Shown one piece after another: positions 36,943 through 49,805 of a DNA stretch of 64,000 nucleotides. Each line of letters opens with the position of its first letter. The first letter of the stretch is position 1. This stretch comes from Antedon bifida. Lineage: Eukaryota; Echinodermata; Crinoidea; Comatulida; Antedonidae. The notes below the pieces were generated by a model, which was not told where the DNA came from, did no database searches, and was given only the letters and a program-made list of their open reading frames with translations. The stretch is taken from contig OY727102.1 in the NCBI GenBank assembly GCA_963402885.1, forward strand, positions 12,338,001 to 12,402,000. The letters run 5' to 3'. The translations under genes were made by a program, and so were the position numbers.

Positions 36943-38632
36943 TTAAAGATCATAATGTTCTTCCGGTGCAAAGTAAGTGTTGTCTTTTTCTACTTCAACT
37001 TCTAAATCCAACCTCTCTTGTTCAAGCCTATCTCGTTTCCTGTACATGACAGCCCTCTGATGCTGGTTTGTGGCCATACAAGTAATTATCTGCCTGTGCT
37101 CTTTCTTCATCATCACTAGTCTACAAGTTTCTTCCTTCTCCTTAAGTACTTTCTGTGCATTTTCTCTGATTTTATCGTCAATGCGATCAAATCTTTTTCT
37201 GACATCCTCAATATTCACTTTCTTTGTCTTTTGAAGAAGCTGGTTCTAAAATGAAAAAAAAATGATAGAAATTTAAACTCGGGAAAAGCAACTTTTGAAA
37301 TAAACTGTATTCTTTGACTGAAAAATTTCCCTTTATTATCACATTATTATTGAATACAGACACTTTTATTTAAAACTGAAGAAACTAAGTCTGCATACCT
37401 GTCTTCTCTCCTCGGCTGCGATTTGTTTTGCTTGGTTTTGCATATCCTGGAACTCTCGTTTTTCCGAAAGTGTTTGTTGGAATGCTGTGGTCTTTCGTAC
37501 TTTAAGTGATTGCTTTCTTTTAAGAAGAAACTCCTAAAATTAAAGCAACAATTTGTCTGTTATTATAGTATGGTGTAGTGTAAAGCAGGTATTAAGAGTT
37601 AAGACATTGGTGACTCTATATGTTGGCTGTCGTCACTGTGATTAAAATGAAGATATTGATAATGACGACAATGATAATAAAGAGTAGTGCTTATGCTAGG
37701 ATGTCAATATTGGTCGACATCAGTATTCTTACTTTTCGTCTCTTTTCGGCTGCTGTTAGCTTCCATGTAAGATTAGTTTCTTTTCCATTGTTCTCTTCGT
37801 CTGTTTGTCGCTCGAGTCTGGACAATGACCGCGGCATCTCTAATACAGGTTTGACTCCATCCAAAATGGATCCATCCATTTTGTCCAGGTCTTGGGTTAA
37901 CGATGACACCAGACATTCTTAGCTCTTCTAAGATCTGGAAGATGCTCTTGTCTCTAAGAGTCGGCATACTTTGGTTACCAATAGGTGGAAGTCGACGAGT
38001 TGGAATAATGTTTGCTAAAAGTAAGAACAAAAAAAGAAAATTACAATAATTGTAATCATATTTGATATTATTCATTTGTATCATTTATTCTTCTTTTTTT
38101 ATATTCTTCTTTTTGTCTTACCAGTTGAGTTTCCATCCTTTAATCTTAATAGTTCTTCATTCACTCTTTCGTCATGGCTCATCAAAGATGCATGATCAGA
38201 TAGATTGGTTTCTGAATCACTCTGTAGAAAAACAATTGTAAAAAGGAACATGTGATTAAAGAAAAATGAACAGAAAAATAATAACGGCGCCGTGGAAAAT
38301 TTGGACTCTCGACAAAACAAAAAAGTTAGAAAGAATAAATTAGGCCTAGGTCTAGGGGCCTATATTTTATTTTTATTTTGGCATGCAGCCTTAACAAATA
38401 TTTAACAGAACTGTATGGTAAAGTGTACATGCACGTTACGTGACAATAGCCAAATATACAACAAAATACAAAAATCTACCTCTGGCATGACGCCCACTTT
38501 GTTTGATCTTCGTCGTAAAAACCTAAGAATTAGATTTACTTTTTTGCGTTCTTTCACTTCTTTCCTTGTTTGAAGATTTTTATCATCTTTTGCGTCAGGT
38601 TTGACTTTAATTTTAGAATAACACGATCCCAT
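36943..38632 (-). pseudogene. STMND1-like copy 2, frameshifted in exon 3
   Basis: Exons 38632-38480, 38221-38122, 38014-37733, 37533-37399 and 37245-36943 have the same layout and splice sites as the other copies. Exon 3 is 5 bp shorter (282 versus 287 bp): CATCCAAAATG is followed by GATC in place of TCAAAGGAG near 37,870. This shifts the frame inside the conserved GCSFDI block and leads to a stop later in exon 3, at 37,773. The predicted product keeps the myristoylation motif and ILEEL segment but loses the stathmin-like and coiled-coil parts. Downstream exons remain open, so the lesion is young. Confidence 0.75.
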
Positions 38633-39150
38633 ATTACTAGTAATTTCGTAGTTTAATTTCAAATCGTCACTGAGAAAATTGTGAAGGTGCTTGTCTTACC
38701 AAAGGCAAAGACAGAATGTTATTGTTGGCATGGAGTTGTATTTCAACTCGTTGGTACGAGCAACGAATTTACGCAACACGCGGACATTACGCGACGCACA
38801 AGCACTTCTAAGCTAGCGAGCCGTAAATGGGGCCTGTGTGGTTTTATATATCAATTCTGTCCTAATAAGTTAAAAATTAATTAATTAAAGCTAATTTTCT
38901 GCTAATTTTGTTTTAATGCACTACATCATTTCAATGAATCATCCTGTTTATACCTAACTTCTGAGAAAACTTAACACCACGTGCATGCAGTATGGACCTG
39001 ATAAGTTGCTACTTCTCTCTCCTATCACGTGCTGTCGTGGATACACCAGGAATCGAATTATTCGAATATATCACCAGATAATTAGCACATAGTTGTTCGT
39101 GTACCAGCTCGGTGTTGTCAAGAGTGGACATTCGACCGAGTTTTTTGGAT

Positions 39151-39191
39151 ATGAAGTATGTTGTAGTTTGTTTTGTAAGTGGACTTCGCAG
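39151..39191 (+). pseudogene. Relic of protease exon 1, unit 2
   Basis: A 41-nt version of the exon, five bases shorter than in units 1, 3 and 4. It stays open (MKYVVVCFVSGLR) but ends in phase 2 instead of phase 1, so it would not join the real protease exon 2 in frame. Donor GTTTGT kept. Confidence 0.65.
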
Positions 39192-39693
39192 GTTTGTATT
39201 AAAATACTAAATACTATTTGTACTGTAGTTAGGCATGACTAGTTAATTAGTTGTAAACAAGTTAACGCAGTCTGTGCCTGGGCCTACTAAAAGGACAAAA
39301 GCGGGCTATACTTTACATTTAGTTTTACTACTACTAGATACTACTAACTAGACCTAGTAGAAGCAAATATACAATTGTTTATACTTACATATTTATAAGT
39401 ACATTACAAAACTTTAGTATTAATATTAATAGGAATATTCCATGCATTACTTTTAAGGTTTTAATCGCGTGAAAACGGTCGGTAAACACTAACTCAAATG
39501 TGCGCACGCGACTACAGTCTACACTACACTATCACTACATGTATATGGCCCTGTTCTTATGTTGTTAGTCCAACAGCCGGAATTTCGATTTTTGTCTGTA
39601 ACATAGAATAAAGTATTACGTATAAATGCTATGCGTGACAAAAAATGTATCTTTTTGTTTTGGCGTGTTTAGTAATTAAAATAGAAAAGTTAA

Positions 39694-40551
39694 AGATGTA
39701 TTGTCCCCCAAAAACATGAAAAATAAAGATTAATAATAAAATCAGACTTTAAATAGATTATTTGACGTGCTCGTATAACGTAATTTCGAGTTGAAAAGTG
39801 AATCAAATATGATGATATTATTAAAGAAAGGTTGTAAAACAGAAATCGGGCAAAAAGAGTGCATATTAACATTTAACGCGCAGTGCGCGTGCAAAAATCT
39901 GCGCACTCATGGCAATTTTTTAAACGCTTAAAATTGCCTGAAACGGTGTCTTATTTCATCGAAAACAACTTTTGAAAATGTTAAGCGCGCGTACGCATGC
40001 GTTACATGCGCTACGCACGTAATTGTATTGCCATATTATGTTGATTTATGAGTACCAAATTTTATTTAATTGTGATTCATGCTTGTGAAGATATGATTAC
40101 AACAAACGTGATTTCGTTAAATCGTGCGTAGACCGCGTAATGTTTGATTGCGCACCGTGAAAACATAACCACATCGATTCCTGGTCATAAGGAATATACT
40201 GTGAACAATTGACTAGATGAAACTGATATCAAGGCCATAAACAAGTTAGTGTTTACCGACCGACCGACATAGTGAGCTGTAGAGTCTAAAAACGCGAGAC
40301 GCGACTAAAAAACTGGAAAAAATTAATGTTTTTACTTATAAAATTACAAAATAAATGGTTAAATTCAACCAAAAACCTATTGGCTGGCAGCCAATTTGTC
40401 TATTTTTTGTTTTAAATTACATTTTTTTTGGTAAATATTTTTTTTTTCGATCCAATTTTTGGTCAAAGTGGATAACTATTTGGTGACATTAAAATGATAT
40501 ATTCAACAGAAAAATTTTTAAGAATTAATTTTTCAGGGGGACAATACATCT
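39694..40551. mobile_element. TTAA-flanked TIR element in unit 3
   Basis: Same termini as the unit 2 copy, with TTAA on both sides (39,690-39,693 and 40,552-40,555). It is 858 bp because the interior lacks most of the 5' part of the nested microsatellite element: the sequence jumps from AAATAGATTATTT to GACGTGCTCGTATAACG. Confidence 0.75.
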
Positions 40552-41006
40552 TTAATAAACACTTCATTTTGCAGAATCAATAATTTATGTGATTCGAGTG
40601 CTGCTGCTGATGATGCAACAGGCCCTGCCAAAAAATCAATATCATGTTGTCATAATGTGGACTGAACAATACGAAGTAAAATTAATTATTTATGATTTCA
40701 ATTACTTTTATTACGGAAGTATTACATCCATATCAAATCGAAAGTACACCGACCGTAACAAACGTTAGCCTTTCCAAAATTAGATATTTGTTTGTTTCTC
40801 TGGTTTCTCTGCATCACGTAATACATCTTTCACCTTTTATTAAATAATACCAAAAAAATCAACAGCAATGGATATAAATAAAACTCGTTATAGTTTATTC
40901 CACGAGATAAAAAATATATACATATATAACATTATATTGGGTTAAACATTGTCTGAAATATCTGGGTATAGCTGATACTTTGAAAGTGTAAAAGTTTGTT
41001 TCAAAT

Positions 41007-42691
41007 TTAAAGATCATAATGTTCTTCCGGTGCAAAGTAAGTGTTGTCTTTTTCTACTTCAACTTCTAAATCCAACCTCTCTTGTTCAAGCCTATCTCGT
41101 TTCCTGTACATGACAGCCCTCTGATGCTGGTTTGTGGCCATACAAGTAATTATCTGCCTGTGCTCTTTCTTCATCATCACTAGTCTACAAGTTTCTTCCT
41201 TCTCCTTAAGTACTTTCTGTGCATTTTCTCTGATTTTATCGTCAATGCGATCAAATCTTTTTCTGACATCCTCAATATTCACTTTCTTTGTCTTTTGAAG
41301 AAGCTGGTTCTAAAATGAAAAAAAAATGATAGAAATTTAAACTCGGGAAAAGCAACTTTTGAAATAAACTGCATTCTTTGACTGAAAAATTCCCCTTCAT
41401 TATCACATTATTATTGAATACAGACACTTTTATTAAAACTGAAGAAACTAAGTCTGCATACCTGTCTTCTCTCCTCGGCTGCGATTTGTTTTGCTTGGTT
41501 TTGCATATCCTGGAACTCTCGTTTTTCCGAAAGTGTTTGTTGGAATGCTGTGGTCTTTCGTACTTTAAGTGATTGCTTTCTTTTAAGAAGAAACTCCTAA
41601 AATTAAAGCAACAATTTGTCTGTTATTATAGTATAGTGTAGTGTAAAGCAGGTATTAAGAGTTAAGACATTGGTGACTCTATATGTTGACTGTCGTCACT
41701 GTGATTAAAATGAAGATATTGATAATGACGACAATGATAATAAAGAGTAGTGCTTATGCTAGGATGTCAATATTGGTTGACATCAGTATTCTTACTTTTC
41801 GTCTCTTTTCGGCTGCTGTTAGCTTCCATGTAAGATTGGTTTCTTTTCCATTGTTCTCTTCGTCTGTTTGTCGCTCGAGTCTGGACAATGACCGCGGCAT
41901 CTCTAACACAGGTTTGACTCCATCCAAAATGTCAAAGGAGCATCCATTTTGTCCAGGTCTTGGGTTAACGATGACACCAGACATTCTTAGCTCTTCTAAG
42001 ATCTGGAAGGTGCTCTTGTCTCTTAGAGTCGGCATACTTTGGTTACCAATAGGTGGAAGTCGACGAGTTGGAATAATGTTTGCTAAAAGTAAGAACAAAA
42101 AAAGAAAATTACAAAAATTGTAATCATATTTGATATTATTCATTTGTATCATTTATTCTTCTTTTTTTATATTCTTCTTTTTGTCTTACCAGTTGAGTTT
42201 CCATCCTTTAATCTTAATAGTTCTTCATTCACTCTATCGTCATGGCTCATCAAAGATGCATGATCAGATAGATTGGTTTCTGAATCACTCTGTAGAAAAA
42301 CAATTGTAAAAAGGAACATCTGATTAAAGAAAAATGAACAGAAAAATAATAACGGCGCCGTGGAAAATTTGGACTCTCGACAAAACAAAAAAGTTAGAAA
42401 GAATAAATTAGGCCTAGCCTATATTTTATTTTTATTTTGGCATGCAGACTTAACAAATATTTAACAGAACTGTATTGTAAAGTGTACATGCACGTTACAT
42501 GACAATAGCCAAATATACAACAAAATACAAAAATCTACCTCTGGCATGACGCCCACTTTGTTTGATCTTCGTCGTAAAAACCTAAGAATTAGATTTACTT
42601 TTTTGCGTTCTTTCACTTCTTTCCTTGTTTGATGATTTTTATCATCTTTTGCGTCAGGTTTGACTTTAATTTTAGAATAACACGATCCCAT
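41007..42691 (-). CDS. STMND1-like protein, copy 3
   Basis: Exons 42691-42539, 42289-42190, 42082-41796, 41596-41462 and 41309-41007 are open and in phase, giving about 325 residues. Diagnostic differences from copy 1 are NHQTRKE in exon 1, LTWKLTAAEK in exon 3, and KIRENAQ and RAVMYRK in exon 5; it shares SHDDRVN in exon 2 with copy 1 only. The start was chosen at MGSCYSK because it gives the myristoylation motif and matches the STMND1-type N-terminus. Upstream in-frame codons exist but add only non-conserved sequence. Confidence 0.75.
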
Positions 42692-43234
42692 ATTACTAGT
42701 AATTTCGTAGTTTAATTTCAAATCGTCACTGAGAAATGGAAGTGAAGGTGCTTGTCTAGCAAAGGCAAAGACAGAATGTTATTGTTGGCATGGAGTTGTA
42801 TTTCAACTCGTTGGTACGAGCAACGAATTTACGCAACACGCGGAAATTACGCGACGCACAAGCACTTCTAAGCTAGCGAGCCGTAATGGGGCCTGTGTGG
42901 TTTTATATATCAATTCTGTCCTAATAAGTTAAAAATTAATGAATTAAAGCTAATTTTCTGCTAATTTTGTTAGATTATTTTGTTTGTTCAATTTTTTTAA
43001 TGCACTACATCATTTCAATGAATCATCCTGTTTGTACCTAACTTCTGAGAAAACTTAACACCACGTGCATGCAGTATGGACCTGATAAGTTGCTACTTCT
43101 TCCTCCTATCACGTGCTGTCGTGGATACACCAGGAATCGAATTATTCGAATATATCACCAGATAATTAGCACATAGTTGTTCGTGTACCAGCTTGGTGTT
43201 GTCAAGAGTGGACATTCGACCGAGTTTTTTGGAT

Positions 43235-43280
43235 ATGAAGTATGTTGTAGTTGTGTTTGTTTTGTAAGTGGACTTCGCAG
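43235..43280 (+). pseudogene. Relic of protease exon 1, unit 3
   Basis: A 46-nt copy identical in layout to unit 1, with TAA at codon 11 and the donor kept. Confidence 0.65.
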
Positions 43281-43665
43281 GTTTGTATTAAAATACTAAA
43301 TACTATTTGTACTGTAGTTAGGCATGACTAGTTAATTAGTTGTAAACAAGTTAACGCAGTCTGTGCCTGGGCCTACTAAAAGGACAAAAGCGGGCTATAC
43401 TTTACATTTAGTTTTACTACTACTAGATACTACTAACTAGGCCTAGTAGAGGCAAATATACAATTGTTTATACTTACTTATTTATTCGTACATTACAAAA
43501 CTTTAGTATTAATATTAATAGGAATATTCCATGCATTACTATTAAGTTTTTAGTCGCGTGAAAACGGTCGGTAGTCGGTCGGTGGTAAACACTAACTCAA
43601 ATGTGCGCACGCGACTACAGTCTACACTACACTATCACTACATGTATATGGCCCTGTTCTTATGT

Positions 43666-44225
43666 TGTTAATCCAACAGCCGGAATTTCGATTTTTTTCT
43701 GTAACATAGAATAAAGTACTACGTATAAATGCTATGCGTGACAAAAAATGTATCTTTTTGTTTTGGCGTGTTTAGTAATTAAAATAGAAAAGTTAAAGAT
43801 GTATTGTCCCCCAAAAACATGAAAAATAAAGATTAATAATAAAATCAGACTTTGAATAGATTATTTTGTAGCTTTATTAAAGTCACTTTTGACGTGCTCG
43901 TATAACGTAATTTCGAGTTGAAAAGTGAATCAAATATGATGATAGTGTTAGTCCAACAGCCGGAATTTCGATTTTTTTCTGTAACATAGAATAAAGTACT
44001 ACGTATAAATGCTATGCGTGACAAAAAATGTATCTTTTTGTTTTGGCGTGTTTAGTAATTAAAATAGAAAAGTTAAAGATGTATTGTCCCCCAAAAACAT
44101 GAAAAATAAAGATTAATAATAAAATCAGACTTTGAATAGATTATTTTGTAGCTTTATTAAAGTCACTTTTGACGTGCTCGTATAACGTAATTTCGAGTTG
44201 AAAAGTGAATCAAATATGATGATAT
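43666..44225. repeat. 280-bp direct tandem duplication at the unit 3/4 border
   Basis: The block containing TCCAACAGCCGGAATTTCGA, ATAAAGTACTACGTATAAAT and the left end of the TTAA element occurs twice, offset by 280 bp (43,671 and 43,951). The duplication includes the unit landmark sequence. The same duplication recurs one unit later at 48,066. Confidence 0.85.
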
Positions 44226-44950
44226 TATTAAAGAAAGGTTGTAAAACAGAAATCGGGCAAAAAGAGTGCATATTAACATTTAACGCGCAGTGCGCGTGCA
44301 AAAATCTGCGCACTCATGGCAATTTTTTAAACGCTTAAAATTGTCTGAAACGTTGTCTTATTTCATCGAAAACATATTTTGAAAATGTTAAGCGCGCGTA
44401 CGCATGCGTTACATGCGCTACGCACGTAATTGTATTGCCATATGATGATTTATGAGTACCTAATTTTATTTAATTGTGATTCATGCTTGTGAAGATATGA
44501 TTACAACAAACGTGATTTCGTTAAATCGTGCGTAGACCGCGTAATGTTTGATTGAGCACCGTGAAAACATAACCACATCGATTCCTGGCCATAAGGAATA
44601 TACTGTGAAAAATTGACTTGGCTAGATGAAACTGATATCAAGACAAGGCCATATACAAGTTAGTCTTTACCGACCGACCGACATAGTGAGCTGTAGAGTC
44701 TAAAAACGCGAGACGCGACTAAAAAACTGGAAAAAATAAATGTTTTTACTTATAAAATTACAAAATAAATGGTTAAATTCAACCAAAAACCTATTGGCTG
44801 GCAGCCAATTTGTCTATTTTTTGTTTTAAATTACATTTTTTTTTTCGATTCAATTTTTGGTCAAAGTGGATAACTATTTGGTGACATTAAAATGATATAT
44901 TCAACAGAAAAATTTTAAGGAATTAATTTTTTCAGGGGGATAATACATCT
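43797..44950. mobile_element. TTAA-flanked TIR element in unit 4, with duplicated left end
   Basis: TTAA at 43,793-43,796 and 44,951-44,954 flanks termini AGATGTATTG and AATACATCT. The 280-bp duplication gives it a second left end near 44,077. No transposase frame. Confidence 0.75.
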
Positions 44951-45412
44951 TTAATAAACACTTTATTTTGCAGAATCAATAATGTATGTGATTCGAGTGC
45001 TGCTGCTGATGATGCAACAGGCCCTGCCAAAAAATCAATATCATGTTGTCATAATGTGGACTGAACAATACGAAGTAAAATTAATTATTTATGATATTAA
45101 TTACTTTTATTACGGAAGTATTACATCCATATCAAATCGAAAGTACACCGACCGTAACAAACGTTAGCCTTTCCAAAATTAGATATTTGTTTGTTTCTCT
45201 GGTTTCTCTGCATCACGTAATACATCTTTCACCTTTTATTAAATAATACCAAAAAAATCAACAGCAATGGATATAAATAAAACTCGTTATAGTTTATTCC
45301 ACGAGATAAAAAATATATACATATATAACATTATATTGAGTTAAACATTGTCTGAAATATCTGGGTATAGCTGATACTTTGAAAGTGTAAAAGTTTGTTT
45401 CAAATGATAAAT

Positions 45413-47096
45413 TTAAAGATCATAATGTTCTTCCGGTGCAAAGTAAGTGTTGTCTTTTTCTACTTCAACTTCTAAATCCAACCTCTCTTGTTCAAGCCTA
45501 TCTCGTTTCCTGTACCTGACAGCCCTCTGATGCTGGTTTGTGGCCATACAAGTAATTATCTGCCTGTGCTCTTTCTTCATCATCACTAGTCTACAAGTTT
45601 CTTCCTTCTCCTTAAGTACTTTCTGTGCATTTTCTCTGATTTTATCGTCAATGCGATCAAATCTTTTTCTGACATCCTCAATATTCACTTTCTTTGTCTT
45701 TTGAAGAAGCTGGTTCTAAAATGAAAAAAAAATGATAGAAATTTAAACTCGGGAAAAGCAACTTTTGAAATAAACTGCATTCTTTGACTGAAAAATTCCC
45801 CTTCATTATCACATTATTATTGAATACAGACACTTTTATTTAAAACTGAAGAAACTAACCTGTCTTCTCTCCTCGGCTGCGATTTGTTTTGCTTGGTTTT
45901 GCATATCCTGGAACTCTCGTTTTTCCGAAAGTGTTTGTTGGAATGCTGTCGTCTTTCGTACTTTAAGTGATTGCTTTCTTTTAAGAAGAAACTCCTAAAA
46001 TTAAAGCAACAATGTGTCTGTTATTATAGTATGGTGTAGTGTAAAGCAGGTATTAAGAGTTAAGACATTGGTGACTCTATATGTTGACTGTCGTCACTGT
46101 GATTAAAATGAAGATATTGATAATGACGACAATGATAATAAAGAGTAGTGCTTATGCTAGGATGTCAATATTGGTTGACATCAGTATTCTTACTTTTCGT
46201 CTCTTTTCGGCTGCTGTTAGCTTCCATGTAAGATTGGTTTCTTTTCCATTGTTCTCTTCGTCTGTTTGTCGCTCGAGTCTGGACAATGACCGCGGCATCT
46301 CTAATACAGGTTTGACTCCATCCAAAATGTCAAAGGAGCATCCATTTTGTCCAGGTCTTGGGTTAACGATGACACCAGACATTCTTAGCTCTTCTAAGAT
46401 CTGGAAGGTGCTCTTGTCTCTAAGAGTCGGCATACTTTGGTTACCAATAGGTGGAAGTCGACGAGTTGGAATAATGTTTGCTAAAAGTAAGAACAAAAAA
46501 AGAAAATTACAATAATTGTAATCATATTTGATATTATTCATTTGTATCATTTATTCTTCTTTTTTTATATTCTTCTTTTTGTCTTACCAGTTGAGTTTCC
46601 ATCCTTTAATCTTAATAGTTCTTCATTCACTCTTTCGTCATGGCTCATCAAAGATGCATGATCAGATAGATTGGTTTCTGAATCACTCTGTAGAAAAACA
46701 ATTGTAAAAAGGAACATCTGATTATAGAAAAATGAACAGAAAAATAATAACGGCGCCGTGGAAAATTTGGACTCTCGACAAAACAAAAAGTTAGAAAGAA
46801 TAAATTAGGCCTAGCCTAGGGGCCTACATTTTATTTTTATTTTGGCATGCAGCCTTAACAAATATTTAACAGAACTGTATGGTAAAGTGTACATGCACGT
46901 TACGTGACAATAACCAAATATACAACAAAATACAAAAATCTACCTCTGGCATGACGCCCACTTTGTTTGATCTTCGTCGGAAAAACCTAAGAATTAGATT
47001 TACTTTTTTGCGTTCTTTCACTTCTTTCCTTGTTTGATGATTTTTATCATCTTTTGCGTCAGGTTTGACTTTAATTTTAGAATAACACGATCCCAT
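45413..47096 (-). CDS. STMND1-like protein, copy 4
   Basis: Exons 47096-46944, 46687-46588, 46480-46194, 45994-45860 and 45715-45413 are all open and in phase. It carries RFFRRRS in exon 1 where the others have RFLRRRS, DERVN in exon 2 and RAVRYRK in exon 5; the last is shared only with copy 1. The donor after exon 4 is GTTAGT in place of GTATGC because a short stretch of intron is missing, as in copy 5. An in-frame upstream Met exists (MSLLRQAPS...), but the MGSCYSK start is preferred. Confidence 0.75.
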
Positions 47097-47637
47097 ATTA
47101 CTAGTAATTTCGTAGTTTAATTTCAAATCGTCACTGAGAAATTGTGAAGGTGCTTGTCTTAGCAAAGACAAAGACAGAATGTTATTGTTGGCATGGAGTT
47201 GTATTTCAACTCGTTGGTACGAGCAACGAATTTACGCAACACGCGGAAATTACGCGACGCACAAGCACTTCTAAGCTAGCGAGCCGTAATGGGGCCTGTG
47301 TGGTTTTATATATCAATTCTGTCCTAATAAGTTAAAAATTAATGAATTAAAGCTAATTTTCTGCTAATTTTGTTAGATTATTTTGTTTGTTCAATTTTTT
47401 TAATGCACTACATCATTTCAATGAATCATCCTGTTTGTACCTAACTTCTGAGAAAACTTAACACCACGTGCATGCAGTATGGACCTGATAAGTTGCTACT
47501 TCTCCCTCCTATCACGTGCTGTCGTGGATACACCAGGAATCGAATTATTCGAATATATCACCAGATAATTAGCACATAGTTGTTCGTGTACCAGCTTGGT
47601 GTTGTCAAGAGTGGACATTCGACCGAGTTTTTTGGAT

Positions 47638-47683
47638 ATGAAGTATGTTGTAGTTGTGTTTGTTTTGTAAGTGAACTTCGCAG
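47638..47683 (+). pseudogene. Relic of protease exon 1, unit 4
   Basis: A 46-nt copy with the TAA at codon 11 and GTGAACTTCGCAG before the donor. Confidence 0.65.
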
Positions 47684-48065
47684 GTTTGTATTAAAATACT
47701 AAATACTATTTGTACTGTAGTTAGGCATGACTAGTTAATTAGTTGTAAACAAGTTAACGCAGTCTGTGCCTGGGCCTACTAAAAGGACAAAAGCGGGCTA
47801 TACTTTACATTTAGTTTTACTACTACTAGATACTACTAACTAGGCCTAGTAGAGGCAAATATACAATTGTTTATACTTACTTATTTATTCGTACATTACA
47901 AAACTTTAGTATTAATATTAATAGGAATATTCCATGCATTACTATTAAGTTTTTAGTCGCGTGAAAACGGTCGGTAGTCGGTCGGTAAACACTAACTCAA
48001 ATGTGCGCACGCGACTACAGTCTACACTACACTATCACTACATGTATATGGCCCTGTTCTTATGT

Positions 48066-48625
48066 TGTTAATCCAACAGCCGGAATTTCGATTTTTTTCT
48101 GTAACATAGAATAAAGTACTACGTATAAATGCTATGCGTGACAAAAAATGTATCTTTTTGTTTTGGCGTGTTTAGTAATTAAAATAGAAAAGTTAAAGAT
48201 GTATTGTCCCCCAAAAACATGAAAAATAAAGATTAATAATAAAATCAGACTTTGAATAGATTATTTTGTAGCTTTATTAAAGTCACTTTTGACGTGCTCG
48301 TATAACGTAATTTCGAGTTGAAAAGTGAATCAAATATGATGATAGTGTTAGTCCAACAGCCGGAATTTCGATTTTTTTCTGTAACATAGAATAAAGTACT
48401 ACGTATAAATGCTATGCGTGACAAAAAATGTATCTTTTTGTTTTGGCGTGTTTAGTAATTAAAATAGAAAAGTTAAAGATGTATTGTCCCCCAAAAACAT
48501 GAAAAATAAAGATTAATAATAAAATCAGACTTTGAATAGATTATTTTGTAGCTTTATTAAAGTCACTTTTGACGTGCTCGTATAACGTAATTTCGAGTTG
48601 AAAAGTGAATCAAATATGATGATAT
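48066..48625. repeat. 280-bp direct tandem duplication at the unit 4/5 border
   Basis: This is the same duplication as at 43,666, displaced by 4,400 bp. Sequence on both sides is almost identical over at least 1.5 kb. It shows that this border was copied together with the 43.6-kb border in the latest expansion step. Confidence 0.85.
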
Positions 48626-49350
48626 TATTAAAGAAAGGTTGTAAAACAGAAATCGGGCAAAAAGAGTGCATATTAACATTTAACGCGCAGTGCGCGTGCA
48701 AAAATCTGCGCACTCATGGCAATTTTTTAAACGCTTAAAATTGTCTGAAACGTTGTCTTATTTCATCGAAAACATATTTTGAAAATGTTAAGCGCGCGTA
48801 CGCATGCGTTACATGCGCTACGCACGTAATTGTATTGCCATATGATGATTTATGAGTACCTAATTTTATTTAATTGTGATTCATGCTTGTGAAGATATGA
48901 TTACAACAAACGTGATTTCGTTAAATCGTGCGTAGACCGCGTAATGTTTGATTGAGCACCGTGAAAACATAACCACATCGATTCCTGGCCATAAGGAATA
49001 TACTGTGAAAAATTGACTTGGCTAGATGAAACTGATATCAAGACAAGGCCATATACAAGTTAGTCTTTACCGACCGACCGACATAGTGAGCTGTAGAGTC
49101 TAAAAACGCGAGACGCGACTAAAAAACTGGAAAAAATAAATGTTTTTACTTATAAAATTACAAAATAAATGGTTAAATTCAACCAAAAACCTATTGGCTG
49201 GCAGCCAATTTGTCTATTTTTTGTTTTAAATTACATTTTTTTTTTCGATTCAATTTTTGGTCAAAGTGGATAACTATTTGGTGACATTAAAATGATATAT
49301 TCAACAGAAAAATTTTAAGGAATTAATTTTTTCAGGGGGATAATACATCT
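48197..49350. mobile_element. TTAA-flanked TIR element in unit 5, with duplicated left end
   Basis: A near-exact copy of the unit 4 element, with TTAA at 48,193-48,196 and 49,351-49,354. Confidence 0.75.
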
Positions 49351-49805
49351 TTAATAAACACTTTATTTTGCAGAATCAATAATGTATGTGATTCGAGTGC
49401 TGCTGCTGATGATGCAACAGGCCCTGCCAAAAAATCAATATCATGTTGTCATAATGTGGACTGAACAATACGAAGTAAAATTAATTATTTATGATATTAA
49501 TTACTTTTATTACGGAAGTATTACATCCATATCAAATCGAAAGTACACCGACCGTAACAAACGTTAGCCTTTCCAAAATTAGATATTTGTTTGTTTCTCT
49601 GGTTTCTCTGCATCACGTAATACATCTTTCACCTTTTATTAAATAATACCAAAAAAATCAACAGCAATGGATATAAATAAAACTCGTTATAGTTTATTCC
49701 ACGAGATAAAAAATATATACATATATAACATTATATTGGGTTAAACATTGTCTGAAATATCTGGGTATAGCTGATACTTTGAAAGTGTAAAAGTTTGTTT
49801 CAAAT

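Noticed and set aside
44125-44313. 62-codon minus-strand frame identical in units 4 and 5
   Set aside because: It lies in the transposable-element part of the unit; identity only reflects recent duplication of the whole unit.
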